A DNA stretch of 64,000 bases from Psychrobacter sp. MF31 (GCF_012847335.1 NZ_JABBDX010000005.1:62001-126000), one strand, 5' to 3'. Counted from the stretch's first letter, positions 28,760 to 37,980 are shown. Numbers and translations: made by a program. The notes: a model not told the origin generated them from the sequence alone.

Positions 28760-31018
28760 ATGACAACTCCCGCTCGCCCTTTGCAACCCTTTATCATCAC
28801 TTGCGCCGATGGTCTTGAGCTGCCACTTCAAACCGAACTTGCAAGCTTTGGGGTCAACAGCGAGATTAAAAGCACCGGCAGGTTGTCCGTTGACGGCACG
28901 ATTAAAGAGTTATATACCATTTGTCTGTGGTCGCGGGTGGCGTCGCGGGTTTTGTTGCCGATCAAACGCAAAAATATCAATACCGAGTATGACGTTGCCG
29001 AGCAGTTATACGGCTTAGCAAAGTCGGTCGATTGGTGCGATCAGTTTGGTGTTGAGGATACCTTTGCCATTCGCTTGTCGGTCGATAAACGCGTGGCGGT
29101 CAATCAGCAATTTGCTATGCTGCGAATTAAAGATGCCATTGCCGACACCTTTAATGAAAAAATGGGCGCAAGACCCAGTGTGGATAGCCGTCAGCCGGAT
29201 TTTGCGATTTTTGCAACGGTCAATGACAAGCAAGCCGAGCTTTATCTTGATTTGTCCGGAACGAGCCTTCATCGCCGTGGCTACCGCGTGGCAATGACCG
29301 AGGCGCCATTAAAAGAAAACCTTGCCGCTGCCCTACTTTATAGCGCAGGTTGGCACGAAAAAGACCAAAAGACGAAGCTTGATGCGCTGATTGATCCAAT
29401 GTGCGGTTCAGGAACCTTTATCATCGAAGCGCTACTCATGCACTGTGATTATCCGGTGGGCATTGACAAAGCCGCTCGGCAATTTGGCTTTTATCACTGG
29501 CAGCATCATGATGAGGCGCTTTGGCAATCGATGATTGAGACCGCGCAATCACGATTTGAAACAGCGCTTGCCCAAGCGATTAACACTCCTGAAACACTGC
29601 CCTTTATTGCCGCTTTTGATGCGGATATCGGCGCAATCATTGCCACTCAAAAAAACTTGATTGCCGCAGGACTTCAAGATTTACTGCCGAATCTCACCAT
29701 TGAGCAGCGAGCCTTAAACCAGCTTCAAGGTAGATTGAAAGTCTTTATCAAGGATGACCGATTTACCCGACCGTTAATCATCACCAACCCGCCTTATGGT
29801 GAGCGCTTAGGAACGGAAGACAGCATCCGACCGCTGTATCAAGGTTTGGGACTGATGCTTCAAGACAGCTTTATTGGCACGCCCATCACGCCGATGCTTG
29901 GGATTTTGGCAGCGAAGGTTGAGCAAGCGGACGTGCTCCCCATTATTGAGCCGCAAACGCTGCGCTGTCATAACGGCGCAATTACCGTTTATTTTCGCTT
30001 TGGCAAGCTCAATAAAGTTAAGCCTGACAATTTAATTACCCGTTTTGAAAAGCGCGAGATTCAAAGTGAAGAAGCTCAAGACTTTATCAATCGCTTGCAA
30101 AAAAATCTTGGTAAATTAAAAAAACAAGCTCAAAAAGAGGGCGTGACCTCCCTTCGGGTTTACGATGCTGATTTGCCAGATTTTAAAGTGGCGATTGACG
30201 TTTATGGTGATTACGTTCACGTTCAAGAGTACGCGCCGCCAAAAAGCATCCCCCCTGAAACTGCCAAAAAGCGCTTTAATTTGGCGCTGCTTGGCATCCG
30301 TGAAGTGCTTGGCGTCAACCGTGAGCAGGTGTTTATCAAAACGCGAGCTCGCCAATCGGGGAATGAGCAATACCGCAAGCAAAATACCACCGAAAAGCGC
30401 GGCAAATTTTATATCGTTAAAGAAGATGGCGCTTATTTTTATGTTAACTTTACCGATTATTTAGATACCGGATTGTTCCTTGACCACCGCAATATGCGAG
30501 CTCGCGTTAAAGCGGCAAGCGCGAACAAATTGGTGCTCAACTTATTTGCTTATACCTGTACCGCCAGCGTTCACGCGGCAATGGGTGGTGCAAAAAAAGT
30601 CACCAGCGTAGATTTGTCACAAAACTATCTCGATTGGGGCAAACAAAATTTTGCGCTCAACGGTTTGGACGTCATGGGAAGCAAATTCAACTTTGAGGCG
30701 GCAGATATTTTTGAGTGGATTAAAAGCAATACCGAGCAATTTGATGTGATTTTTATTGACCCGCCAACCTTTTCAAACTCCAAAAAGTTTCAAGGAACGT
30801 TTGACGTTCAGCGCGACCATTCAGCATTGATCAATCGCGCGATGAACCGCTTGAGTGCAGGCGGCGTATTGTATTTTTCTAATAACTTTACCCGATTTGA
30901 ATTGGATGAAAATCTGCGCGAGCGCTATGAGGTGATTGATATTACACCTCAGACCATCGGTTTTGACTTTAATCCTAAAAAGCCGATTCACCAAAGCTTT
31001 GAGATTCGCCACCGCTAA
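28760..31018 (+). CDS. rlmKL: 23S rRNA methyltransferase RlmKL (fused, G2069/G2445)
   Basis: 752 residues. An N-terminal THUMP domain is followed by the RlmL methyltransferase (DPMCGSGTFIIEAL and the catalytic ITNPPYGERLG) and then the RlmK methyltransferase (LFAYTCTASVHAAMGG, IDPPTFSNSKKF). The fused enzyme makes m2G2445 and m7G2069 in 23S rRNA. ATG 28760 is preferred over ATG 28754 because AGGA lies 6 bases before it and would overlap the other. It ends in a strong terminator whose 3' arm also holds a promoter element for terD. Confidence 0.94.
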   Translation: MTTPARPLQPFIITCADGLELPLQTELASFGVNSEIKSTGRLSVDGTIKELYTICLWSRVASRVLLPIKRKNINTEYDVAEQLYGLAKSVDWCDQFGVEDTFAIRLSVDKRVAVNQQFAMLRIKDAIADTFNEKMGARPSVDSRQPDFAIFATVNDKQAELYLDLSGTSLHRRGYRVAMTEAPLKENLAAALLYSAGWHEKDQKTKLDALIDPMCGSGTFIIEALLMHCDYPVGIDKAARQFGFYHWQHHDEALWQSMIETAQSRFETALAQAINTPETLPFIAAFDADIGAIIATQKNLIAAGLQDLLPNLTIEQRALNQLQGRLKVFIKDDRFTRPLIITNPPYGERLGTEDSIRPLYQGLGLMLQDSFIGTPITPMLGILAAKVEQADVLPIIEPQTLRCHNGAITVYFRFGKLNKVKPDNLITRFEKREIQSEEAQDFINRLQKNLGKLKKQAQKEGVTSLRVYDADLPDFKVAIDVYGDYVHVQEYAPPKSIPPETAKKRFNLALLGIREVLGVNREQVFIKTRARQSGNEQYRKQNTTEKRGKFYIVKEDGAYFYVNFTDYLDTGLFLDHRNMRARVKAASANKLVLNLFAYTCTASVHAAMGGAKKVTSVDLSQNYLDWGKQNFALNGLDVMGSKFNFEAADIFEWIKSNTEQFDVIFIDPPTFSNSKKFQGTFDVQRDHSALINRAMNRLSAGGVLYFSNNFTRFELDENLRERYEVIDITPQTIGFDFNPKKPIHQSFEIRHR

Positions 31019-31059
31019 TCAGGTCTGTATTTAAAATTTTGTTGATTAAAAAACTTTCG

Positions 31060-31092
31060 ATGGCGCAATCGGCTTTGATTGCGCCATTTTTT
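31060..31092 (+). terminator. Terminator of rlmKL
   Basis: ATGGCGCAATC and GATTGCGCCAT form a perfect 11-pair stem around GGCTTT, then six T. Confidence 0.92.
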
Positions 31093-31103
31093 GTTGCTAT
31101 GAT
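31075..31103 (+). promoter_or_regulatory. terD: Candidate sigma-70 promoter of the first terD
   Basis: TTGATT (31075-31080) and TATGAT (31098-31103) are separated by exactly 17 bases. The -35 hexamer overlaps the loop and 3' arm of the rlmKL terminator. Transcription would begin about 35 bases before the terD ATG. Confidence 0.5.
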
Positions 31104-31144
31104 AGAAAGATTATTTTTATTCACAATGACAATAAGGACAACTT

Positions 31145-31720
31145 ATGGCGTTATCTCTTAGTAAAGGCGGCAATTTATCGCTCACCAAAACTGACCCTAC
31201 CCTAAACAAACTATTAATCGGTCTTGGTTGGGATGAGCGCGCAACCTCAGGGGCGGAGTTTGACTTGGACGCTAGCGTATTTTTGCTCAGCAATGCCGGA
31301 AAAGTTCGCGGTGATCATGATTTTATTTTTTATAACCAGTTAAAATCGGACAACGGCGCGGTTGAGCATACCGGCGACAACCGAACGGGTGAAGGTGATG
31401 GCGACGATGAGGTCATCAAAGTTAACCTTGCACAAGTTCCTATGGATGTCGATAAAATCGTGGTAACGGTCACCATTCATGACGCTGCCGTCCGTAATCA
31501 AAACTTTGGTCAAGTGGCAAACGCCTTTATCCGCGTGGTGAACGAAGATACCGGCGCTGAAGTCGTTCGCTTTGACTTGGCAGAAGACTATTCGGTGGAA
31601 ACGGCGATGGTCTTTGGCGAAGTTTACCGTCACAACGGCGAGTGGAAATTCCGAGCGGTCGGTCAAGGCTACTCTGGCGGTCTGCAAGCCATGTGTCATC
31701 AGTATGGCGTCAATATTTAA
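31145..31720 (+). CDS. terD: TerD family protein (first paralogue)
   Basis: 191 residues, a single TerD domain. Landmarks: N-terminal [29 protein letters not shown], the acidic [13 protein letters not shown] loop (residues 77-89) that binds calcium in characterised TerD, and the C-terminal [20 protein letters not shown]. TerD proteins are cytosolic, Ca2+-binding components of the Ter stress-response and tellurite-resistance systems; their exact biochemical role is unknown. All acidic ligands appear intact. It is bracketed by its own promoter candidate and terminator. Confidence 0.94.
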   Translation: MALSLSKGGNLSLTKTDPTLNKLLIGLGWDERATSGAEFDLDASVFLLSNAGKVRGDHDFIFYNQLKSDNGAVEHTGDNRTGEGDGDDEVIKVNLAQVPMDVDKIVVTVTIHDAAVRNQNFGQVANAFIRVVNEDTGAEVVRFDLAEDYSVETAMVFGEVYRHNGEWKFRAVGQGYSGGLQAMCHQYGVNI

Positions 31721-31853
31721 TTTAAGAGTCGGGTTTTATCTTAAATCAGCTAACTTTTGTGGTTTGAATTGCCAAAATAGTTTGCAAAATAGCGACAATT
31801 TACGCTAGCAAATTTTTGTTAAATGCTTTATGTTGCATTAAGGATTATTAAAG

Positions 31854-31881
31854 AAAGTGGCTCTCATTGAGCCACTTTTTT
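31854..31881 (+). terminator. Terminator after first terD
   Basis: AAGTGGCTC and GAGCCACTT form a 9-pair stem around TCATT, followed by T residues. It isolates the first terD from the DUF475 gene. Confidence 0.9.
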
Positions 31882-31937
31882 GTAATTTTGGGCGGTAATA
31901 ATCTGACGATACATTTTGTAACCAGACAGGATATGTC

Positions 31938-33011
31938 ATGAGACATTTTTATTTAGACTTTATATTTACAGCAATTGCACTTGCGGTGGCGTCGTGGTGG
32001 GGCTATTCCCACGGCGGTTTAGGAGGGCTGATCACCGCGCTGTCGATTACCGCAATTTTGGCGGTGATGGAAATCTCACTGTCGTTTGATAACGCGGTGG
32101 TTAACGCGTCCGTGCTTAAGCATTGGGACAAATTTTGGAAGATGATCTTTTTAACCGTCGGGATTTTGATTGCCGTTTTCGGGATGCGTCTGGTGTTCCC
32201 GATTGTGATTGTGGCGGTGACGGCGGATCTTGGGATGATGGAAGTGGTCAATTTGGCGCTTTACAACCCTACCGAATACTCACAAAAATTGCTTGCACAC
32301 CATGCAGAAATCTCAGCATTTGGCGGGATGTTCTTGTTACTGGTGTTCTTAAACTTCTTGTTTGATGACAAAGAGGTGCATTGGTTTGACTGGCTTGAAG
32401 GTCGCTTAGCAAGATTTGGTCAAGTTGATGCTATGAGCGTGTTTGTGGCGCTGGCGATTTTGGTATTGTCCCTGTCTTGGGTCGATGATGCTAAAGATTC
32501 AGTTGTCTTGATGGCAGGAATTTGGGGCATTTTGATTTATCTTGGCGTTCAAGTGGTATCGAACATGCTTGAAGGCGATTTGGAAGAAACCGAAGAAGCT
32601 GCCGAGCAAGGTAACGCGGCTGCCGCCGGAAGCGCCATTATGAAAGGAGGGATTGCAGGGTTTTTATATTTAGAAGTGCTTGATGCGTCGTTCAGTTTTG
32701 ATGGCGTGATTGGCGCGTTTGCGATCACCAATGATGTGATTATCATCATGCTAGGACTTGCCATCGGGGCGATGTTTGTGCGATCAATGACCATCTTTTT
32801 GGTGGACAAAGGCACGCTTGATGAGTTCATCTACCTTGAGCACGGCGCGCATTATGCCATCGGCGCACTTGCCATCATTATGCTGCTGTCCATGCGCTTT
32901 GAAGTTCCTGAACTGGTCACCGGACTGATCGGCATTGCCTTTATTGGTTGGGCGCTTTTTGCGTCTATCAAGCATCGAAAGCTTGAAGCAAAAACGACCA
33001 CGCTTGAATAA
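31938..33011 (+). CDS. DUF475 integral membrane protein (TerC-like)
   Basis: 357 residues with about nine membrane helices. The TerC-superfamily hallmark is the pair of acidic motifs in helices: MEISLSFDNAVVNASVL and, in the second half, LEVLDASFSFDGVIGAF. DUF475 proteins are the TerC-like membrane component recurrently associated with terD genes, and metal-ion transport or sensing is suggested by the conserved intramembrane acids. AGGA lies 7 bases before the ATG. The gene sits between two terD copies and is punctuated by terminators on both sides. Confidence 0.9.
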   Translation: MRHFYLDFIFTAIALAVASWWGYSHGGLGGLITALSITAILAVMEISLSFDNAVVNASVLKHWDKFWKMIFLTVGILIAVFGMRLVFPIVIVAVTADLGMMEVVNLALYNPTEYSQKLLAHHAEISAFGGMFLLLVFLNFLFDDKEVHWFDWLEGRLARFGQVDAMSVFVALAILVLSLSWVDDAKDSVVLMAGIWGILIYLGVQVVSNMLEGDLEETEEAAEQGNAAAAGSAIMKGGIAGFLYLEVLDASFSFDGVIGAFAITNDVIIIMLGLAIGAMFVRSMTIFLVDKGTLDEFIYLEHGAHYAIGALAIIMLLSMRFEVPELVTGLIGIAFIGWALFASIKHRKLEAKTTTLE

Positions 33012-33031
33012 TTTTTGGCGATTATTTCATC

Positions 33032-33069
33032 AAAAGCAGACTGTATTTTAAAATAGGGTCTGCTTTTTT
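33032..33069 (+). terminator. Terminator after the DUF475 gene
   Basis: AAAAGCAGAC and GTCTGCTTTT pair around an AT-rich loop, with a T run at the end. Confidence 0.82.
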
Positions 33070-33166
33070 ATGCTTAGTCTTTTATGGTTAGTTTTTTCCT
33101 ATAACAATTTTAAAATTTGACGGTAAAAATTGCTTAAGATTGCAAAACTTTAGCACAAAATTTGGC

Positions 33167-33195
33167 TTGCGAGCCTCTGCCCGCTCAAGTATAGT
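33167..33195 (+). promoter_or_regulatory. Candidate sigma-70 promoter of the second terD
   Basis: TTGCGA (33167-33172) and TATAGT (33190-33195) lie 17 bases apart, about 80 bases before the second terD start and downstream of the DUF475 terminator. Confidence 0.5.
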
Positions 33196-33275
33196 TAATG
33201 GCAATAAGCGGCTCAAGTTGAGCAAAGCTTACGTTCAATCATTAAAATAAATTCATTTTATATAAAGGACATCTT

Positions 33276-33851
33276 ATGGCGATCAGCTTAACCAAAGGCG
33301 GCAACGTCAACTTATCAAAAGAAGCTCCAGGGCTTACCAACATTACTGTAGGTCTTGGTTGGGACCCACGTGCCACCGACGGTCAAGATTTTGACTTAGA
33401 CGCGATTGGCTTTTTGCTTAATGATGCCGGAAAAGTTCGTAATGATAGCGACTTTATCTTTTTTAACAACTTAAAATCAGACAACGGCGCGGTTGAACAT
33501 ACCGGCGATAACCGAACTGGCGAAGGCGCCGGTGATGACGAAACCATCAAAGTTAATCTTGCCAGCATCCCAAGCGATGTCAACAAAGTTGCCGTTTGCG
33601 CCATTATTTATGACGGTCAAACCCGTAACCAAAACTTTGGTCAAGTTAGTGACGCTTATATCCGTATTGTCAATGACAATGGCGGCTCTGAGATCGCCCG
33701 ATATGATCTTTCTGAAGACAGCAGCACTGAAACCGCGATGATCTTTGGTGAACTCTATCGCCACAATGGTGACTGGAAATTCCGCGCGGTGGGTCAAGGC
33801 TTTAGCGGTGGTTTAGGACCTTTAGCTGCCTCTTACGGCGTTAATGTCTAA
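33276..33851 (+). CDS. terD: TerD family protein (second paralogue)
   Basis: 191 residues, the same length and layout as the first TerD, with [19 protein letters not shown], the calcium-type loop [13 protein letters not shown] and the C-terminal [21 protein letters not shown] likely duplicate that diverged mainly in the middle ([21 protein letters not shown]). AAGGA is 7 bases upstream of the ATG. It has its own promoter candidate; no terminator separates it from the TIGR00266 gene, so these two and the third terD may form one transcript. Confidence 0.94.
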   Translation: MAISLTKGGNVNLSKEAPGLTNITVGLGWDPRATDGQDFDLDAIGFLLNDAGKVRNDSDFIFFNNLKSDNGAVEHTGDNRTGEGAGDDETIKVNLASIPSDVNKVAVCAIIYDGQTRNQNFGQVSDAYIRIVNDNGGSEIARYDLSEDSSTETAMIFGELYRHNGDWKFRAVGQGFSGGLGPLAASYGVNV

Positions 33852-33952
33852 TTGATTTATCGCCTTTATTTGCCATCAAATGCTAGCGTGGTGTTTGGTG
33901 GCTTTATTTTATCAGTTTTAATGTTATAAAAAGATCAAGATAGGATGGCATT

Positions 33953-34705
33953 ATGGCGGCAACGTTTAGCATGATTGGCACGATTGAACCATTTTTACAT
34001 TGCAACTTAAAAAAAGGCGACGCGATATTTTGTGAAGCCAATGCCATGGTCATGATGGAGTCAAACCTTGAATTAAAAGGTAAGCTTCAAGGCGGCATTA
34101 TGCAGTCACTCATGCGCCGATTTGCCAATGACGAGTCGCTGTTTCAGCAGCAAATCGAGGCGGTTCATGGTGAAGGCGACTGCTTACTTGCGCCAACCCT
34201 CGATGGCGATATGCAGATTTTGGATGTGGGCGCTTGCCAATATACGCTCAGCGATGGCGCGTTTGTCGCTGCGCAATCCGGCGTTGATATCCGAGCGCAA
34301 ATTCAGCGTAACCTTGGTGGCGCGCTTTTTGGTGATACCGGCGGCTTTATGGTCATGCAAACGCACGGCTCAGGTCAAGTGGTGGTGTCAGGGTTTGGCT
34401 CTTTATTTGAAATTGAAGTCACCCCCGACAAAGATGTCATTATCGATAACGGTCACGTCGTTTGTTGGGATTCAAGGCTTGATTATAAACTGTCAGTATC
34501 GACCAGTAAAAATAAAGGCTTTATGGGCAATATCATCAACTCGGTGACCAGTGGCGAGGGCATGGTATTAAACTTTTCTGGCAGTGGTAAAGTAGTGATT
34601 TGCTCACGCAACCGCGACAGCTACCAAACTTGGCTACAAAGTATTTTTGGAACAAATTCGGGCGGTCGCGGCGGCAGTAATGGCTTTTTAAACAATATTT
34701 TATAA
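33953..34705 (+). CDS. TIGR00266 / AIM24-family protein
   Basis: 250 residues. Two halves of beta-rich sequence carry the family blocks GGIMQSLMRRFANDESLF, FVAAQSGVDIRAQ and FLVMQTHGSGQVVVSGFG-like residues (here MVMQTHGSGQVVVSG), ending in a glycine-rich tail (GTNSGGRGGSNG). The family (AIM24-like) is common in stress-response neighbourhoods including ter loci, but its molecular function is not established. AGGATGG precedes the ATG. It lies between two terD genes on the same strand. Confidence 0.85.
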   Translation: MAATFSMIGTIEPFLHCNLKKGDAIFCEANAMVMMESNLELKGKLQGGIMQSLMRRFANDESLFQQQIEAVHGEGDCLLAPTLDGDMQILDVGACQYTLSDGAFVAAQSGVDIRAQIQRNLGGALFGDTGGFMVMQTHGSGQVVVSGFGSLFEIEVTPDKDVIIDNGHVVCWDSRLDYKLSVSTSKNKGFMGNIINSVTSGEGMVLNFSGSGKVVICSRNRDSYQTWLQSIFGTNSGGRGGSNGFLNNIL

Positions 34706-34768
34706 CGTCGCTCTTGATAAAGCACTTTTTAAAAATTCAAAAACAATGACCATCATAAGGAGAACATT

Positions 34769-35377
34769 ATGGCAGTAAGCTTACAAAAAGGGCAAAAAAT
34801 CTCGCTTGCCAAAGAAGCCGGCGGCGAATTAAATCGCGTGAAACTTGGTCTTGGTTGGGATGTGGCAACCCAAAGCGCCCCGCAAAAATCAGGACTGCTT
34901 GGTAAGCTATTTGGTGGTGGTGTTGGCGGTAGCTCCATCGACCTTGACGCGTCTTGCATTATGTTTGATGCCAACAAAAAGCAGGTCGATGCCATTTGGT
35001 TTAGCCAATTGCAATCTAAAGATGGCAGCATTATCCATTCCGGCGACAACCGAACGGGCGCGGGCGACGGCGATGATGAGGTCATCAAGGTTGATTTATC
35101 ACGCGTTCCAAGCAACGTCACCGCGCTTGTCTTTACCGTCAACAGCTTTACGGGTCAAAGCTTCGATAACGTTGCCAACGCGTTTTGCCGCCTCGTTGAT
35201 GCCAATAACAATCAAGAAGTGGCGCGCTACGACTTGTCCGCTCAAGGCAGCCATACCGCATTGATTATGGCAAAAGTTTATCGCCATAACAACGAGTGGA
35301 AAATGCACGCCATTGGCGAAATTGCCACGGGTCGCACCTTTCACGACTTAATGCCAGCGATTGTGCCGTTTGTTTAA
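34769..35377 (+). CDS. TerD family protein (third paralogue, with insertion)
   Basis: 202 residues. The TerD fold is clear (ISLAKEAGG, GLGWD, IDLDASCIMFD, the loop GDNRTGAGDGDDE and YRHNNEWKMHAIGE), but a segment of about 20 residues, QSAPQKSGLLGKLFGGGVGG, is inserted between GLGWD and the first acidic strand. A similar lysine/glycine-rich insertion sits at the same place in the C-terminal domain of the neighbouring TerA. AAGGAG lies 6-7 bases before the ATG. It is followed by a terminator that faces the convergent terA. Confidence 0.9.
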   Translation: MAVSLQKGQKISLAKEAGGELNRVKLGLGWDVATQSAPQKSGLLGKLFGGGVGGSSIDLDASCIMFDANKKQVDAIWFSQLQSKDGSIIHSGDNRTGAGDGDDEVIKVDLSRVPSNVTALVFTVNSFTGQSFDNVANAFCRLVDANNNQEVARYDLSAQGSHTALIMAKVYRHNNEWKMHAIGEIATGRTFHDLMPAIVPFV

Positions 35378-35412
35378 GCCATTTTTTCTAAATTTTAATA
35401 TCATTCCGTTTT

Positions 35413-35448
35413 AATCTCAGCCCACCATAAGCGTGGGCTGATTTTTTG
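35413..35448 (+). terminator. Terminator between convergent terD and terA
   Basis: CAGCCCAC and GTGGGCTG form an 8-pair stem around CATAAGC, followed by six T on the plus strand. Confidence 0.82.
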
Positions 35449-35452
35449 CTTC

Positions 35453-36706
35453 CTACTTACGACCGCGCTTCCAGTTAAAGCCCCAATTAAAGGCTTTGTC
35501 CATATACTGATGACCTTGAAAATACTGGTCGATGCGTTCAACGTTAATACTGCCGTTTTGGTTGACCAGTCGTGCGATCGCGCACATCGGCAGGTTACCC
35601 GCCCCTTCAGTAAGCCGTGTTTCAATCGGTAGCTGCTCCGGAACATAAATCGTCACCACGCCGTCTGTCTGCGACCAGTTCGGAACGCCATCGTAAATAA
35701 AGGCAAAAATCAGCACCTCATCAATCTGCGACCAGTTGGCACCATTAATATCAAGCCACTCGCCGCCAGAAACTTGACCGGTTCGGTCATCGCCGCGAAG
35801 GCAAACAAACGGCGCGCGCTGCAAATCACCAAAGTTACCGCCAAGCGCTTGAATTAAGGTTTTGTCGCCATTTTTTAGCGAAATCATTGCTCCCAAGTCC
35901 AAATCCACGCTTGCCGAGCTGCTGCTTTGTTTAAATAAATCGCTTAAGCGACCTTTTTTGGGCGCTTGCGATGGGCTGCCCCCTTGATTCCAGTTCAAAT
36001 TGATGGAGATTTTGCCAAAGTTATCGCGTTTTTGTAGGTTGATGGTCGATTGATTTTTGGTTAAGGTGATTTTGCTTAAGTTAACCGTTGGCGCTGGTGG
36101 CGGCGTGCTTTTTTGCGTATTAACACTTGAGTTTGCAGGGGTTGGATTGATTCCTGAAGATTGGTTTTGAAACGAGTTTTGTGAAGCATTTTGCGACGTT
36201 GGTTGCGGATTGTCCGCAATGTCAACCCCAAAATGCTCAGACAACGGCTTTAATCCGCCATCAAACCCTTGAGCGATAAAACGAAACTTCCAAGCGCCTT
36301 GACGTTTGTAGCATTCGGCTAAAATCATCGCCTTTTCACTGCGATTATCAGCGCTTAGCGGACAATTTAAAATGAGCGTTTGACCTTGAAACACTTGAAT
36401 ATCAATGTCGCCTAAAGTAGATAATGGCTTGTCACTTGAAAACGCGATCGCGATTTTTTCAATCGCCGCAGGTTGAGCGGTTAAATTAATATCAAAAAAA
36501 CCATCAGCATCATGACCGCGAAAGCTGATACTGCCATCATCCGCGCGCGTTTGATTATAAAAAATCATATCGTTATCACCGCGAACTTTTCCCGCGCTCG
36601 TCAAGCGATACGCGGCGCAATCAATCGGCAATTGGCTTAAAATACGAACGCTAATCGTGTCATTTGGCAGCGCAGCATTAGCACCAGCAACTAAAGTTTG
36701 ACTCAT
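35453..36706 (-). CDS. terA: TerA-like protein with two TerD-type domains
   Basis: 417 residues on the strand opposite to the other ter genes. N-terminal TerD-like domain (residues ~1-165: GKVRGDNDMIFYNQ, AWKFRFIAQGFDGGL), a Ser/Asn/Pro-rich linker (~165-205), and a C-terminal domain (~205-417) with SINLNWNQGG, a SQAPKKGRLSDLF insertion, SVDLDLGA and RGDDRTGQVSGGEW. This bipartite form is that of TerA. The first domain has lost the canonical GDNRTG loop (it reads RGHDADGFFD), so calcium binding there is doubtful. Strong AAGGGGG ribosome site. Divergent from the biosynthetic operon over 191 bases. Confidence 0.88.
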   Translation of the reverse strand: MSQTLVAGANAALPNDTISVRILSQLPIDCAAYRLTSAGKVRGDNDMIFYNQTRADDGSISFRGHDADGFFDINLTAQPAAIEKIAIAFSSDKPLSTLGDIDIQVFQGQTLILNCPLSADNRSEKAMILAECYKRQGAWKFRFIAQGFDGGLKPLSEHFGVDIADNPQPTSQNASQNSFQNQSSGINPTPANSSVNTQKSTPPPAPTVNLSKITLTKNQSTINLQKRDNFGKISINLNWNQGGSPSQAPKKGRLSDLFKQSSSSASVDLDLGAMISLKNGDKTLIQALGGNFGDLQRAPFVCLRGDDRTGQVSGGEWLDINGANWSQIDEVLIFAFIYDGVPNWSQTDGVVTIYVPEQLPIETRLTEGAGNLPMCAIARLVNQNGSINVERIDQYFQGHQYMDKAFNWGFNWKRGRK

Positions 36707-36897
36707 AAAGCCCCCTTTTTTTAAAAAATTAATTAACTAAAATCTGATTTACCCTATAGTAGCATGGGCGCTTTGCAATAGCTTTATTCAAAAGAAAGTT
36801 TGGCTTTGACTGTCACCCATTAGCGCAATCGACTATAATTCACTATTAGAAAAATTTAAAAAATAACTTTTGGCGCACCGATTTAGAGCAACTTTTT
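36707..36897. promoter_or_regulatory. Divergent control region terA / biosynthetic operon
   Basis: 191 bases. A perfect TATAAT at 36834-36839 points to the ATP-grasp gene, 58 bases before its ATG. A TTGACT at 36806-36811 lies 22 bases further up, too far for a standard -35, so activator help or a poor -35 is likely. No clear promoter is seen for terA. Confidence 0.45.
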
Positions 36898-37980
36898 ATG
36901 AGCAATGATTCATCTAGCACCCTGCCTGCCGTTTGGCTTGCCGAGGGTCAATCCAGCCAGCGCGATATGCTGCAAAGTTTGCAGGCGTTGAAAGCCAAAT
37001 CAACCTTAAAATTTACCATCATTGCTTCGCACCGCCACCACCGACCTGAGATTTTTGAATTTGCCGATAAAGTCTATATCGAGCCAAAAGATGATGACGA
37101 GAACGCCTTACCGCGATGGCAATTTGTGCTCAATCACGCCCGCGACAATAACGTCAAAGTGCTGCTGACGGGTCGCAACAGCATCGATTATGAAGCTCAC
37201 CGCGATGAGTTTACTCAAGCTGGAATTCGTTTGTTAACGGGAGCCACGTCAACGAAAAACCTTGCCGCCATCGATGACAAATTTGCCTTTATGCAGCATT
37301 GCCAAGCTCATGATATTGCCGTGGCGACCGCTTGGCGCTTTGAAACGCTTGCTGAGCTGCAAATTTTATTAGCCGAACATGGTGATGAACCGCTTTGCGT
37401 CAAGCCGGTTAGCGGGATTTTTGCACAAGGGTTTTGGCGACTTGATACGGGAGCCACCAACGCTTACGACAGCTTTGAGCACCTGTATTTTACCGACGAT
37501 AAAAAAATCCATCTTGATCAGTTTATCAGTGCTTATGAGCACAGTAGCATGGTTCAAAATAAGCCCATTCCGATGCTGCTGATGCCCTACTTGTCCGGTC
37601 AAGAGTTTTCGATTGATGTGGTTTGTGAAAATGGCGAGATTTTAGCGGCTATCACCCGCCATAAAACCGATAAAATTCAACATATTGGGCTTGATGATTC
37701 GGTGATGTTGGTTGTCACGCCTTTGATTCGCGCGTTTGGCTGTGATGGTATCGTCAGCGTTCAAACCAAAGCGGATGTTGATGGCAATCACCACGTCCTT
37801 GAAATCAACAGCCGACCCTCCGGCGGTATTGGTTACACAAGCTATAGCGGTATTGATTTGACCCAAATTGGCTTTGGCTATTGGCTTGGACTTACCTCAA
37901 AACCGGAGTTAGCGACGATCCGACAGCAGATCAAACCATGCCAAGTTCGAGCGATTACGGTTGGGGTAAAAATTGAATGA
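36898..37980 (+). CDS. ATP-grasp enzyme of the Ter-associated biosynthetic operon
   Basis: 360 residues. An N-terminal Rossmann-like domain (residues ~1-115, IIASHRHHRPE) precedes an ATP-grasp fold: IDDKFAFMQHC, CVKPVSGIFAQGFWRL (ATP-binding lysine), LLMPYLSGQEFSIDVV and the metal-binding EINSRPSGGIGYT. ATP-grasp enzymes ligate a carboxylate to an amine or thiol using ATP. In ter loci this gene belongs to a conserved group with PRTases, a HAD phosphatase and a CitE-like lyase, proposed by comparative genomics to make a nucleoside-like compound. It is the first gene of the operon, and its stop overlaps the next start (ATGA). Confidence 0.9.
   Translation: MSNDSSSTLPAVWLAEGQSSQRDMLQSLQALKAKSTLKFTIIASHRHHRPEIFEFADKVYIEPKDDDENALPRWQFVLNHARDNNVKVLLTGRNSIDYEAHRDEFTQAGIRLLTGATSTKNLAAIDDKFAFMQHCQAHDIAVATAWRFETLAELQILLAEHGDEPLCVKPVSGIFAQGFWRLDTGATNAYDSFEHLYFTDDKKIHLDQFISAYEHSSMVQNKPIPMLLMPYLSGQEFSIDVVCENGEILAAITRHKTDKIQHIGLDDSVMLVVTPLIRAFGCDGIVSVQTKADVDGNHHVLEINSRPSGGIGYTSYSGIDLTQIGFGYWLGLTSKPELATIRQQIKPCQVRAITVGVKIE

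Noticed and set aside
36806-36839. TTGACT/TATAAT as a standard sigma-70 promoter for the ATP-grasp operon
   Set aside because: The 22-base spacing is outside the normal range, so only the -10 is kept, at low confidence.
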